Shown piece after piece: positions 1 through 5,749 of a stretch of 5,840 nucleotides of DNA; position 1 is the stretch's first letter; each line of letters begins with the position of its first letter. Under the pieces are notes generated by a model that was given only the letters and a program-made list of their open reading frames with translations, searched no databases and was not told the origin of the DNA. A program made the position numbers and the translations under genes. Origin of the DNA: Nitrososphaerota archaeon (GTDB lineage: Archaea; Thermoproteota; Nitrososphaeria_A; Caldarchaeales; Wolframiiraptoraceae); the NCBI GenBank assembly GCA_021157985.1, contig JAGGVM010000124.1, positions 1 to 5,840 on the forward strand, in the 5' to 3' direction.

Positions 1-322
1 GTATCTTAACACCTTCCCTTAGAAATCGCTCATAGGTTTCTCTCACGATCTGCCCCGCCTTCGTCTTTCCTTGAAGGTGATTTCGAACCGTCGACTCGGA
101 TCTCCCGAGCTCGTCCGCTATCTGGGGGATGCTCATCTTCGCTTTCTCCCGCGCTAAGGCTGCCGCCGCCACCGCGAGGCTGTCGATCCAAGTTAGTCTC
201 TCCTTCGGGTTCTCGAGTTCCTTGAGGACTGTTGGGCTGAATATGCTCGCTATTAGCAGAGCTGATTCGAGCTTGTGGATCTGCTCTCTTCCGACCGGGG
301 TTAATGGGACTTCCTCGCTCAT
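1..322 (-). CDS. Small helix-turn-helix protein, KaiC-partner type (partial, C-terminus outside window)
   Basis: This is a probable DNA-binding regulator; 107 codons are visible before the left edge. The ATG at 322-320 directly follows the stop codon of the KaiC-like gene, and a strong ribosome binding site (GGAGGTGA, 335-328) sits 5 nt upstream, so the start is secure. Residues about 57-85 form a helix-turn-helix: an alanine-rich helix leads into SIPQIADELGRSESTVRNHL, with the usual pattern of IADELG, a turn, and an STVRNHL recognition helix. From family knowledge, archaeal genomes often carry a small helix-turn-helix protein beside a KaiC-like ATPase (the 'near-KaiC' domain, TIGR03879 as I recall it). 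The match here is by eye. Translational coupling suggests the two proteins work together in sensing or regulation. Target genes cannot be read from the window. Confidence 0.8.
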   Translation of the reverse strand, partial: MSEEVPLTPVGREQIHKLESALLIASIFSPTVLKELENPKERLTWIDSLAVAAAALAREKAKMSIPQIADELGRSESTVRNHLQGKTKAGQIVRETYERFLREGVKI

Positions 323-1057
323 CTATCTCACCTCCCGGGGGATCTCCATACTCTCCTTCTTCACGACGATCCCTTTATCTGTTATCTCGAATGGATGTCT
401 TCTCATCGAGTGAGCGGTTCCCCTCATCTTCCAGACGATCAGGCTTCTCCGCAGCTCTCCCCCGATCTCGTCTAGGTCGAGCCTCACGATTCCGTCGGCT
501 GCGTGCTCAACGCCCGGTCCGCCGAAGCCCCGCTCAGTTACGCTCACCTGCGAGATCAAGATTGACGTGCACCCCATCCCCGAGAGGATCTTCTTAAGCT
601 GGAGAACCATGCTCCTAGCGAGGACGGGCTTGGTGATGTAGAGAGTTGTGACCGAGTCGACGACCACACGCTCCGCTTTTGTTTCCCTGATCGCGGCTCT
701 GAGCACGTCGACGAGGGCCTGGAAGTCGTCGGGAGCTCTAACTACGTATCTCTCCCGCTTAGCCGCTTCACCTATCCCGGCCGTAAAAGCGTCAACTATC
801 GCGAACTCTCCGGCTGATTCATATTCTGATATATCCCACCCGAATTGAGACATCGAGATCCTGATTTGAACGGGGTGCTCCTCGAGGGCGACGAGTACTC
901 CATGCTCACCCCTTTTCAGGCCGTTATAGAGGTATTGATATCCGAAGATGGATTTACCCGTGCCGGGTCCCCCCGCGAGCAAGACCACGTTCCTCCTCGG
1001 GATCCCGCCCTTCAGGATATCGTCGAATCCGGGTATTCCGGTTATAACTCTCTCCAT
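323..1057 (-). CDS. Single-domain KaiC-like RecA-fold ATPase
   Basis: This is a 244-residue cytoplasmic ATPase of the KaiC/RadA-like group (COG0467 type). The N-terminus [20 protein letters not shown] is the typical family opening. Walker A is GGPGTGKS (29-36), the paired glutamates that activate water are E59-E60, and Walker B is RVVVDS with D134. The C-terminal [17 protein letters not shown] (210-226) matches the conserved KaiC segment that reaches into the neighbouring subunit of the ring. Cyanobacterial KaiC has two such domains in about 519 residues; this protein has one. I place the start at the ATG at 1057 rather than an in-frame ATG at 1120, because the upstream one lies before the TATA box (1096-1091) and adds a non-conserved tail. 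No kaiA or kaiB is visible, so a clock role is not supported. Coupling to a helix-turn-helix gene suggests a signalling or regulatory ATPase. Confidence 0.9.
   Translation of the reverse strand: MERVITGIPGFDDILKGGIPRRNVVLLAGGPGTGKSIFGYQYLYNGLKRGEHGVLVALEEHPVQIRISMSQFGWDISEYESAGEFAIVDAFTAGIGEAAKRERYVVRAPDDFQALVDVLRAAIRETKAERVVVDSVTTLYITKPVLARSMVLQLKKILSGMGCTSILISQVSVTERGFGGPGVEHAADGIVRLDLDEIGGELRRSLIVWKMRGTAHSMRRHPFEITDKGIVVKKESMEIPREVR
328..335 (-). promoter_or_regulatory. Strong ribosome binding site of the helix-turn-helix gene
   Basis: GGAGGTGA lies 5 nt before the ATG at 322 and inside the last codons of the KaiC-like gene. It complements the 3' end of archaeal 16S rRNA. It decides the start and shows that the second gene of this pair is translated from its own initiation site. 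Confidence 0.85.
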
Positions 1058-1090
1058 AGAGATCCCACGTAATGTTTTTCGTGAACGATG

Positions 1091-1096
1091 TATAAA
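1091..1096 (-). promoter_or_regulatory. TATA box of the KaiC-like/helix-turn-helix operon
   Basis: On the minus strand TTTATA is preceded by an A-rich stretch (GGAAAAATGC) that could serve as the TFB recognition element. Transcription would start about 25 nt downstream, near 1066-1070. This leaves a leader of roughly 10 nt before the ATG at 1057 and supports that start. Confidence 0.6.
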
Positions 1097-1118
1097 GCAT
1101 TTTTCCGAGGGGCGTTGC

Positions 1119-1134
1119 ATCCATATTTATGGAT
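1119..1134. promoter_or_regulatory. Perfect 16-nt palindrome upstream of the KaiC-like gene
   Basis: ATCCATATTTATGGAT has 7-nt perfect arms around TT and lies 22 nt upstream of the TATA box at 1096-1091. It may be an activator or repressor site. Its AT-rich centre could itself act as an upstream TATA element. The intergenic stretch around it (1058-1209) contains no gene that I can see and no clear T-tract terminator for the ATPase gene. Confidence 0.4.
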
Positions 1135-1209
1135 TCGATCAAGTCTATATTGGGTCGGCGTCTTTTCCCCTAGTTTGAGGAGCGGCCGCCGGAGAGCGCC
1201 CTGTAGAGG

Positions 1210-2043
1210 TTAAGTGCTTTTCTCGACTTCGATGTTCATGATTTCTCTCCTTTCGATGGCCTGGAGCGCCGAGTGCATCGGGATTATTATCGGCTTCCCC
1301 GATTCTTCGTCGCGATAGATCTTCGCCTCGATATTGAAGACCTCTCTTAGAAGCTTTCTCGTGAGGATCTTCCAGGGTTCTCCGATCCTAACGATTCTCC
1401 CGTTTTTCATGACTAAGAGCTTATCGCTGTACCTCGCCGCGAGGTTCAGGTCGTGTATCGCGCATATTATCGTTAACTCGTTTTCCATCACAAGCCTCCT
1501 CAATAAGCTCATTATTTCCAGCTGATAGTTTACGTCGAGGTTCGCGGTAGGCTCGTCGAGCAGCAGGACTTCAGGCTCTTGAGCGAGGGCTCTCGCGATC
1601 AAAACTCTCTGCCTCTCTCCACCACTTATCTCCTTTATCGATCGATCGGCGAGATGCAGGACGTTAGTAAGCTTCATCCAATACCTGACTTTTTTCTCAT
1701 CCCCTTCGCTCTCGATCGAGAACCTTCCAAGGTGAGGATGCCGCCCCATCATCACCACGTCGAAGACTTTGAAGTCGAAGTCGATCTGAGTGTTCTGGGG
1801 AACCACAGCGATCTCCCTGGCCAGCTCTCTCCAACCCATCTTTGAAATGTCTCTGAAATTCAAGTAAACGGACCCCCTCACGGGTTTCAAGGCTTTATCG
1901 ATCACCTTCAGGAGAGTCGTCTTTCCCGAGCCGTTTGGGCCGATTAATCCGATGAACTCTCCTCTATTCGCTGAGAAAGTTATCCCATCCAAGGCCTTGA
2001 TCGAGTCGTAGTAGAATTCAATCCCGCTTACTCGGAGCCTCAC
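1210..2043 (-). CDS. ABC importer ATPase, BtuD/FecE type
   Basis: This 277-residue cytoplasmic ATPase powers the importer. Reading from the start: Walker A GPNGSGKT (35-42), Q-loop VPQN (Q83), signature SGGERQ (140-145), Walker B LLLDEP with D163 and E164, the D-loop ANLD right after it, and the switch histidine H197 in AIHDLN. These motifs are intact. The GTG start at 2043 shares four bases (GTGA) with the permease stop codon, with GGAGG just upstream, so translation is coupled. A longer frame up to 2127 exists, but its extra 28 residues only re-read permease codons. The tail after about residue 240 is longer than in E. coli BtuD (249 residues) and has no motif I recognise. It is the last gene of the importer operon. 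The substrate class follows from its neighbours. Confidence 0.95.
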   Translation of the reverse strand: MRLRVSGIEFYYDSIKALDGITFSANRGEFIGLIGPNGSGKTTLLKVIDKALKPVRGSVYLNFRDISKMGWRELAREIAVVPQNTQIDFDFKVFDVVMMGRHPHLGRFSIESEGDEKKVRYWMKLTNVLHLADRSIKEISGGERQRVLIARALAQEPEVLLLDEPTANLDVNYQLEIMSLLRRLVMENELTIICAIHDLNLAARYSDKLLVMKNGRIVRIGEPWKILTRKLLREVFNIEAKIYRDEESGKPIIIPMHSALQAIERREIMNIEVEKST

Positions 2044-3092
2044 ATCCTCCCCCTCCTCATCAAGTATATGAAGAAAGGAACCCCGCATAACGCGGTGATA
2101 ACCCCGACCGGGATCTCCATCAAACACCGGGCAGCCGTATCCGCCCAGACTAAGAAGATTCCACCCGCTAGGGCGGAGGAAGGGATCAGGATTCTGTGGT
2201 CAGGTCCCACGATCAACCGCATTATATGGGGCATCATTAAGCCCACGAAGCCTATCGATCCGGCGAAGGCGACCGCGGCGCCCGCGGTCATCGACGCCAA
2301 GATGGGCAGCAGCTTCTCAATTAGATGCACGTTCACTCCGAGCGATTGGGCTGTCTCCTCGCCGAGGAGAAGCGCGTTAAGGTCTTTTGAGAAGGCGAAG
2401 GCTGTGAAGGCGAACGCGACGACTATTGGAATTATCATCTCATTCCTCAGCCAATCCGCGCCCCAAAGCCCGCCCATGAGCCATAGAATTATCTTGTGGG
2501 CGTCTTTGCTTAAGGCCCAGATTACCGCTGAGAGGATTGCTGAGAACATGTATGAGATTGCTATTCCGGCGAGTAGGAGGGAGCTCGTGGTGAGTCTTCC
2601 GCAGAACTTTACCACTCCGTAAACGAGAGCCGTGGCCGCGAGGCCTCCCGCGAAGGCCGCTAGGGGCGTCGTGTATAACCCGATTACCGGCGGAAGGAGG
2701 GTCATGGAGAGCGCTGCTCCCAAAGCGGCTCCGGGAGAAACTCCTAGGATATATGGGTCGGCCAGCGGGTTCCTGAATAATCCCTGCATGATGACTCCTG
2801 AAAGCGAGAGGGCTGCTCCGATTACCGCTGCTAAGATGGCTCTCGGAAGCCTGATTTCGAGAATTATGTTCACGTGGCTCTGAGGAAGCGGCGCGGCTAT
2901 CAGCCCAAGTTTACTCGCGATTATCGCGATTACTTCGGATGGCTCTATGTAGACAGGTCCTATCGCCGTTGCTGTGATTATCGAGGCAAACAGCCCGAAA
3001 ATTAAGTAGAGAAGAATAGCCCGCCACCTAAGCAGTTTCCTACGGACTATCCCCACTTCTTCTCCTATCTTTAGAAGCTGGTTTTCCCGCAC
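2040..3092 (-). CDS. ABC importer permease, FecCD/BtuC family
   Basis: This integral membrane permease of 350 residues matches the usual family length of about 330-350, with roughly nine to ten hydrophobic segments. Family hallmarks (numbered from the GTG start) are GAALSLSGVIMQGLFRNPLA near 92-111 followed by DPYILGVSPGAALGA; LGEETAQSLGV (243-253), part of the cytoplasmic loop that contacts the ATPase; GFVGLMMPHIMRLIVGPDHR (281-300); and EIPVGVITALCGVPFFIYLM (326-345). I choose the GTG at 3092 because GGGAGGAG lies 5 nt before it. An in-frame TTG at 3116 overlaps the upstream stop by four bases but has a poor ribosome binding site, and is the alternative. Two copies would form the channel for a corrinoid, heme or ferric-siderophore; sequence alone does not separate these. 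Confidence 0.95.
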   Translation of the reverse strand: MRENQLLKIGEEVGIVRRKLLRWRAILLYLIFGLFASIITATAIGPVYIEPSEVIAIIASKLGLIAAPLPQSHVNIILEIRLPRAILAAVIGAALSLSGVIMQGLFRNPLADPYILGVSPGAALGAALSMTLLPPVIGLYTTPLAAFAGGLAATALVYGVVKFCGRLTTSSLLLAGIAISYMFSAILSAVIWALSKDAHKIILWLMGGLWGADWLRNEMIIPIVVAFAFTAFAFSKDLNALLLGEETAQSLGVNVHLIEKLLPILASMTAGAAVAFAGSIGFVGLMMPHIMRLIVGPDHRILIPSSALAGGIFLVWADTAARCLMEIPVGVITALCGVPFFIYLMRRGRM

Positions 3093-3097
3093 GCTAT

Positions 3098-3105
3098 CTC
3101 CTCCC
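3098..3105 (-). promoter_or_regulatory. Ribosome binding site that sets the permease start at GTG 3092
   Basis: GGGAGGAG lies 5 nt before GTG 3092 and just after the binding-protein stop (3115-3113). It favours this start over TTG 3116. Confidence 0.7.
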
Positions 3106-3112
3106 GATCTCT

Positions 3113-4597
3113 TCAACCTTTTTCCCCGGCTTTGATCGCTATGTATATCGCTGAGGATACCGCGGCTATCACAGCTATTACCGAGAGAATCAACAAGAGG
3201 GTAACGGTCTCTTTCAGCCTCTCCAATTCCCCGCGAAGCTCTACAATATCCTTCGAAGCTTCCGAGAGCTGGGAAGAAGTAGACGCGGAGACGTCGCCGA
3301 CCTTTTTCTCGAGCTCGCCTACCTTGTTCGCCAGCGAATCCACTTTCGATGATAGGGGCGACAGGTTTTGAGCCAAGTATTCTTGAGCGAGTTTTGCGAA
3401 GGAATTTCTCGCCTCTTCCAGCATTTCTTCCGCCGTGGGTGAAACCTTTATGATCGTTGACAGGGATCCGGCTTTCACGATGTACACGCCTTTTTTCTCC
3501 GCTGTGAAGGTGAAGTTCAGCAGCTTGCTTTCGCCGGGGTTGAATTGAATCGTCTCCGAGTATTCGCTTCCATTGATTTCGAGTTTCACGGTTTTCTCGC
3601 CTGCGACTAGGCCGGGGTTTTTCACCTTCACGTAGACCGTTAAAAGATCTCCGACGATGGCTCTGCTCGGAGCTATCAGTTGATCGACTTCAACGGTCTC
3701 TCTCCACAGGGTGGGGTGAAGCGCTTTCACGACTTCCTCGAAGAATATGGCGAGCCTCGGGCCAGGCCTGCTCAATATATCCGGGTCTATTAGGTGGATC
3801 TCTCCGTGGATCAGTCCTTTCTTCTTCAGCTCCATCACTTCCTGGTAGATCATCTCTTGGCCGTGTTCGTAGGGAACGATTAGGTGGGGTGGATCGCGTT
3901 CGACGAGTTCCTCCTCGCTTATCGAAGCCCACCAGTTCTTATCGGAGAAGGCGTTCCTTCCTCCAGCGCGTTCGATCACGTCTCCTATGTAGGTTCCATT
4001 TCCAGCGACGTAGATGGGGTTAACCCAAGCTATCTCCGCTGCCTCAACTTTTTCCACTCCTTTGAGCCTTTGTTCCCAGAAGGTTATCGCGTCGTTCAGA
4101 TTTTTGATGAGGCTCTCGGCTTTTTCATCTGCCCAGCAAGCCCTACCTATCAGCCTTATGCTGTGATAAACTCCCTCGACGCTCTTAGGCGTGTTGAGCA
4201 CGACCACGGGGATCCCGAGCTCATCGAGTTTCCTGACGAAATCCGGTGAAAGCAAGTTGTGACCTATTACGAGATCCGGCTGCAAGGCGACGACTTTCTC
4301 CAAGCTAGGGTTAACGAACTCCCCCACCACCGTTATCTCTCCGGCTCCAACCTTCTCCAAGACCTCGGGAGGATAATTGCACTGAGCGGTCACCCCGACC
4401 ACTCTATCCCCAAGCCCGATCGCGAAGAGGGTCTCGGTGACGCTCGGCGCGAGAGAGACTATCCTCCTAGGCTCCTTAGGTATATTGATCCTCCTCCCGA
4501 AATCGTCCACGACCGTGATTCCGCTATTACCTGCTGCGGCTGCTGAAAACGTCGAAAACACGATAAGCAGGAGCAGTAAGAGCGCCGCTTTCCGCAC
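3113..4597 (-). CDS. Membrane-anchored corrinoid-type ABC substrate-binding protein with stalk
   Basis: This 494-residue cell-surface receptor of the importer has four parts. Residues 1-22 are a signal peptide with a run of leucines. Residues about 27-295 are a BtuF-like (PF01497) binding domain: RIVSLAPSVTETLFAIGLGD (45-64), VVGVT and NYPPEV just after it, QPDLVIGHN (106-114), and SRPGPRLAIFFEEVVKALHP (276-295), which resembles the BtuF C-terminus closely. Residues about 300-386 are a beta-rich segment like a CARDB/Ig domain (DLLTVYVKVKNPG, then LNFTFTAEKKGVYIV). Residues about 390-465 are a predicted coiled coil, and 466-488 a membrane helix with a short basic tail. So the receptor is held outside the membrane on a stalk instead of by a lipid. 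E. coli BtuF has only the binding domain. The start is GTG at 4597, with GAGG 4 nt upstream. It is the first gene of the operon; corrinoid is my preferred ligand, at moderate confidence. Confidence 0.92.
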   Translation of the reverse strand: MRKAALLLLLLIVFSTFSAAAAGNSGITVVDDFGRRINIPKEPRRIVSLAPSVTETLFAIGLGDRVVGVTAQCNYPPEVLEKVGAGEITVVGEFVNPSLEKVVALQPDLVIGHNLLSPDFVRKLDELGIPVVVLNTPKSVEGVYHSIRLIGRACWADEKAESLIKNLNDAITFWEQRLKGVEKVEAAEIAWVNPIYVAGNGTYIGDVIERAGGRNAFSDKNWWASISEEELVERDPPHLIVPYEHGQEMIYQEVMELKKKGLIHGEIHLIDPDILSRPGPRLAIFFEEVVKALHPTLWRETVEVDQLIAPSRAIVGDLLTVYVKVKNPGLVAGEKTVKLEINGSEYSETIQFNPGESKLLNFTFTAEKKGVYIVKAGSLSTIIKVSPTAEEMLEEARNSFAKLAQEYLAQNLSPLSSKVDSLANKVGELEKKVGDVSASTSSQLSEASKDIVELRGELERLKETVTLLLILSVIAVIAAVSSAIYIAIKAGEKG

Positions 4598-4632
4598 CTC
4601 GCCTCGCCCTTCTCGATCAGAGCCTCGGAGAG

Positions 4633-4638
4633 ATATAA
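4633..4638 (-). promoter_or_regulatory. TATA box of the ABC importer operon
   Basis: CTTATATC on the minus strand is close to the archaeal TATA consensus. A start about 25 nt downstream (near 4608-4612) gives a leader of 11-15 nt before the GTG at 4597. That is too short for a riboswitch, and no cobalamin riboswitch is visible. Confidence 0.65.
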
Positions 4639-4655
4639 GGATGGATTATCCATCC
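4639..4655. promoter_or_regulatory. Perfect 17-nt palindrome abutting the importer TATA box (candidate operator)
   Basis: GGATGGAT-T-ATCCATCC has 8-nt perfect arms around one base. It touches the TATA box and covers the place where TFB binds. A dimeric regulator bound here would compete with TBP/TFB, which fits nutrient-controlled repression of an uptake operon. The regulator is unknown. Confidence 0.6.
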
Positions 4656-4679
4656 AAGTTCGGTATTACTCAAAACTCC

Positions 4680-4685
4680 TATAAA
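4680..4685 (+). promoter_or_regulatory. TATA box for the candidate guide RNA and possibly the amidotransferase mRNA
   Basis: TCCTATAAAC on the plus strand follows an A-rich stretch (CAAAAC). The expected start is about 4705-4709, just ahead of the C box at 4711. The complement reads TTTATA, so it could also serve the other strand, but that would be a second, more distant promoter for the importer. Confidence 0.5.
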
Positions 4686-4700
4686 CAGCCCCTAAACATT

Positions 4701-4775
4701 TCGAAAAAGGATGAGGAGGCCCTCGATTGCTGAGAGGGTGATGAAGCGGGGTTTATCCCTGATACTCTTCTTCGA
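4701..4775 (+). ncRNA. Candidate box C/D guide sRNA, copy 1
   Basis: Elements in order: C box ATGAGGA (4711-4717, one change from RTGATGA), 12-nt guide GGCCCTCGATTG, D' box CTGA (4730-4733), 4-nt spacer, perfect C' box GTGATGA (4738-4744), 14-nt guide AGCGGGGTTTATCC, D box CTGA (4759-4762). TCGAAAAAGG (4701-4710) can pair with TCTTCTTCGA (4766-4775) in nine of ten positions, counting one G-U, to close a terminal stem; three bases separate the D box from it. The C-box change is at the base that faces U of the D box in the kink-turn, and G there can still pair. Archaeal box C/D RNAs guide 2'-O-methylation of rRNA or tRNA with L7Ae, Nop5 and fibrillarin. By the fifth-base rule the targets would be an A (D guide) and a C (D' guide); I recognise no target. 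The alternative is a kink-turn leader of the amidotransferase mRNA. Confidence 0.58.
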
Positions 4776-4793
4776 TTAACCCCGGGGGGTTTA

Positions 4794-4799
4794 GGAGGT
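4794..4799 (+). promoter_or_regulatory. Ribosome binding site of the amidotransferase gene
   Basis: GGAGGT lies 9 nt before the GTG start at 4809. This start places cysteine at residue 2, as the family requires. A weak TATA-like GTTTATCC at 4751-4758 could give a separate short leader, but it lies inside the candidate sRNA. Confidence 0.7.
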
Positions 4800-4808
4800 C
4801 TTCTTAAG

Positions 4809-5630
4809 GTGTGCAGGCTCGTTGGGGTGATTTCGGCGGAGGGAGTCGAGGCCGAAGAGTATCTGCTTAGGGCGGAATGCGGGCTCTTCGAGCAGGCGGT
4901 GAGGGGTAGGCAGGGAGATGGCTGGGGGCTGGCCTGGTATCGGGATGGGCTTCCCCTCGTGGTGAAGAGCGAGAAACCCGTCTACGCTGAGCGGGATCGC
5001 TTTGAGAAGGCCGTTGGCCAGGTGTCTTCCAAGATCCTCGTCGCCCACGTGAGGAAGGCCAGCAACCCCAGGAACCTGCCCAGAGAGCTGATAATAGGGC
5101 TTGAGCACACCCAGCCCTTCCGATACGGGGAACGCGTGTTCGCGCATAACGGCGTGATAAGGGTACCCGACGAGGCCATGGAGTTCCTAGGGGACTATGA
5201 GAGGCTCGTGAAGGGAAACAACGACAGCGAGGTCTACTTCGCGCTCTTAATGAGGGAATGGGATGGGCTTGGAAGCCCCTCTGAGGCTTTGAGATCGCTC
5301 GAGGAGATCCTTTGGAAAGCGCTTGAGAAATCGGGTAAAGATCATCCAGCTCCTTTCAGTAGCCTAAACGCGGTCTTCTCAGATGGATCGAGGCTCTACG
5401 CGTATAACCGGTTCCCGGATGAGGAGAAGCTTAAGTCGCTGAAGTCGCTCTGCTATGGAGATTCCCCATACTATCTTATGACCTATCAGGTTGATGGAAA
5501 GGGTCTTGTCGTGGCTTCGGAGAAGCTCTGGAAAAAGGGGGAATGGAGGCCTCTCGGAAACGGCTTTCTCCTAACCGCTTGGATCGAGGACGGTGAGGTA
5601 AAGTATCAAATCGAGAAGGTCATCGGGTGA
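4809..5630 (+). CDS. Class II glutamine amidotransferase, YafJ/EgtC-like
   Basis: This 273-residue cytoplasmic enzyme has the N-terminal nucleophile fold and would release ammonia from glutamine. The start MCRLVGV puts the catalytic cysteine at position 2, to be exposed when Met1 is removed. Other family signatures follow in order: GDGWGLAWY (36-44), AHVRKAS (79-85, binding the glutamine carboxylate), EHTQPF (99-104), FAHNGVI (111-117), NNDSEVYFALLM (137-148), SSLNAVFSDG (184-193) and VVASEKL (234-240). The glutaminase domain spans nearly the whole protein and no synthase domain is attached. Any acceptor enzyme must therefore be a separate protein, or the enzyme acts as an amidohydrolase like EgtC. 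No ergothioneine gene is in view. It is transcribed away from the importer, and the 211-nt divergent region holds both promoters and a candidate sRNA. True substrate unknown. Confidence 0.9.
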   Translation: MCRLVGVISAEGVEAEEYLLRAECGLFEQAVRGRQGDGWGLAWYRDGLPLVVKSEKPVYAERDRFEKAVGQVSSKILVAHVRKASNPRNLPRELIIGLEHTQPFRYGERVFAHNGVIRVPDEAMEFLGDYERLVKGNNDSEVYFALLMREWDGLGSPSEALRSLEEILWKALEKSGKDHPAPFSSLNAVFSDGSRLYAYNRFPDEEKLKSLKSLCYGDSPYYLMTYQVDGKGLVVASEKLWKKGEWRPLGNGFLLTAWIEDGEVKYQIEKVIG

Positions 5631-5654
5631 GCCTTTCGAAAAACGCGTTAAGCC

Positions 5655-5660
5655 TATAAG
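5655..5660 (+). promoter_or_regulatory. TATA box for candidate sRNA copy 2 and the downstream membrane gene
   Basis: CCTATAAG shares CCTATAA with the promoter of the first sRNA copy. The expected start is about 5680-5685, a few bases before the stem (5687) and C box (5693) of copy 2. It is the only promoter-like motif I see between the amidotransferase stop and the ATG at 5719. Confidence 0.5.
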
Positions 5661-5686
5661 AACCGCGTGGGACAATTGTGTCGGGC

Positions 5687-5749
5687 TCCGAGATGAAGAA
5701 GCCCTTAACAGCTGATCCATGATGACCCGGGGTTCAGCTGCTGATCGGA
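5687..5749 (+). ncRNA. Candidate box C/D guide sRNA, copy 2, overlapping a start codon
   Basis: Elements in order: C box ATGAAGA (5693-5699, one change from RTGATGA at the same position as in copy 1), 12-nt guide AGCCCTTAACAG, D' box CTGA (5712-5715), 3-nt spacer, perfect C' box ATGATGA (5719-5725), 15-nt guide CCCGGGGTTCAGCTG, D box CTGA (5741-5744). TCCGA (5687-5691) and TCGGA (5745-5749) form a five-pair terminal stem with G5692 left over. Box to box, both copies are 52 nt long. By the fifth-base rule both guides would target a U. The C' box ATGATGA contains the start codons of the downstream coding sequence, so RNA and gene share about 30 bases. Either this is an sRNA processed from a gene's 5' end, or the leader itself carries kink-turns that bind L7Ae-type proteins. 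Confidence 0.5.

Noticed and set aside
1058..1120. A longer KaiC-like protein starting at ATG 1120
   Set aside because: That ATG lies upstream of the likely TATA box and the added residues do not resemble the family, whose N-terminus begins at the ATG at 1057.
1140..1209. GC-rich stretch with GCGGCCGC after the ATPase gene as a terminator
   Set aside because: There is no clean stem-loop followed by a T-tract on the minus strand.
2068..2622. A 184-codon plus-strand open frame
   Set aside because: It is antisense to the permease gene, whose family motifs are intact; the frame shows no recognisable domain.
2787..2800. ATGATGA followed by CTGA on the plus strand as another C/D element
   Set aside because: The two boxes are only 3 nt apart, with no room for a guide, and they lie antisense inside the permease gene.
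4711..4779. A 22-codon open frame (ATG to TAA) upstream of the amidotransferase gene
   Set aside because: It coincides with the candidate sRNA, has only AAAAAGG directly against its ATG, and resembles no family. A short peptide cannot be excluded, but the box pattern explains the stretch better.
4598..4808. Cobalamin riboswitch before the importer operon
   Set aside because: The predicted leader is only 11-15 nt and no conserved B12-box-like sequence is visible.
5678..5722. A 14-codon frame from GTG 5678 whose TGA overlaps the ATG at 5719
   Set aside because: It is too short to support, has no ribosome binding site, and lies over the second candidate sRNA.
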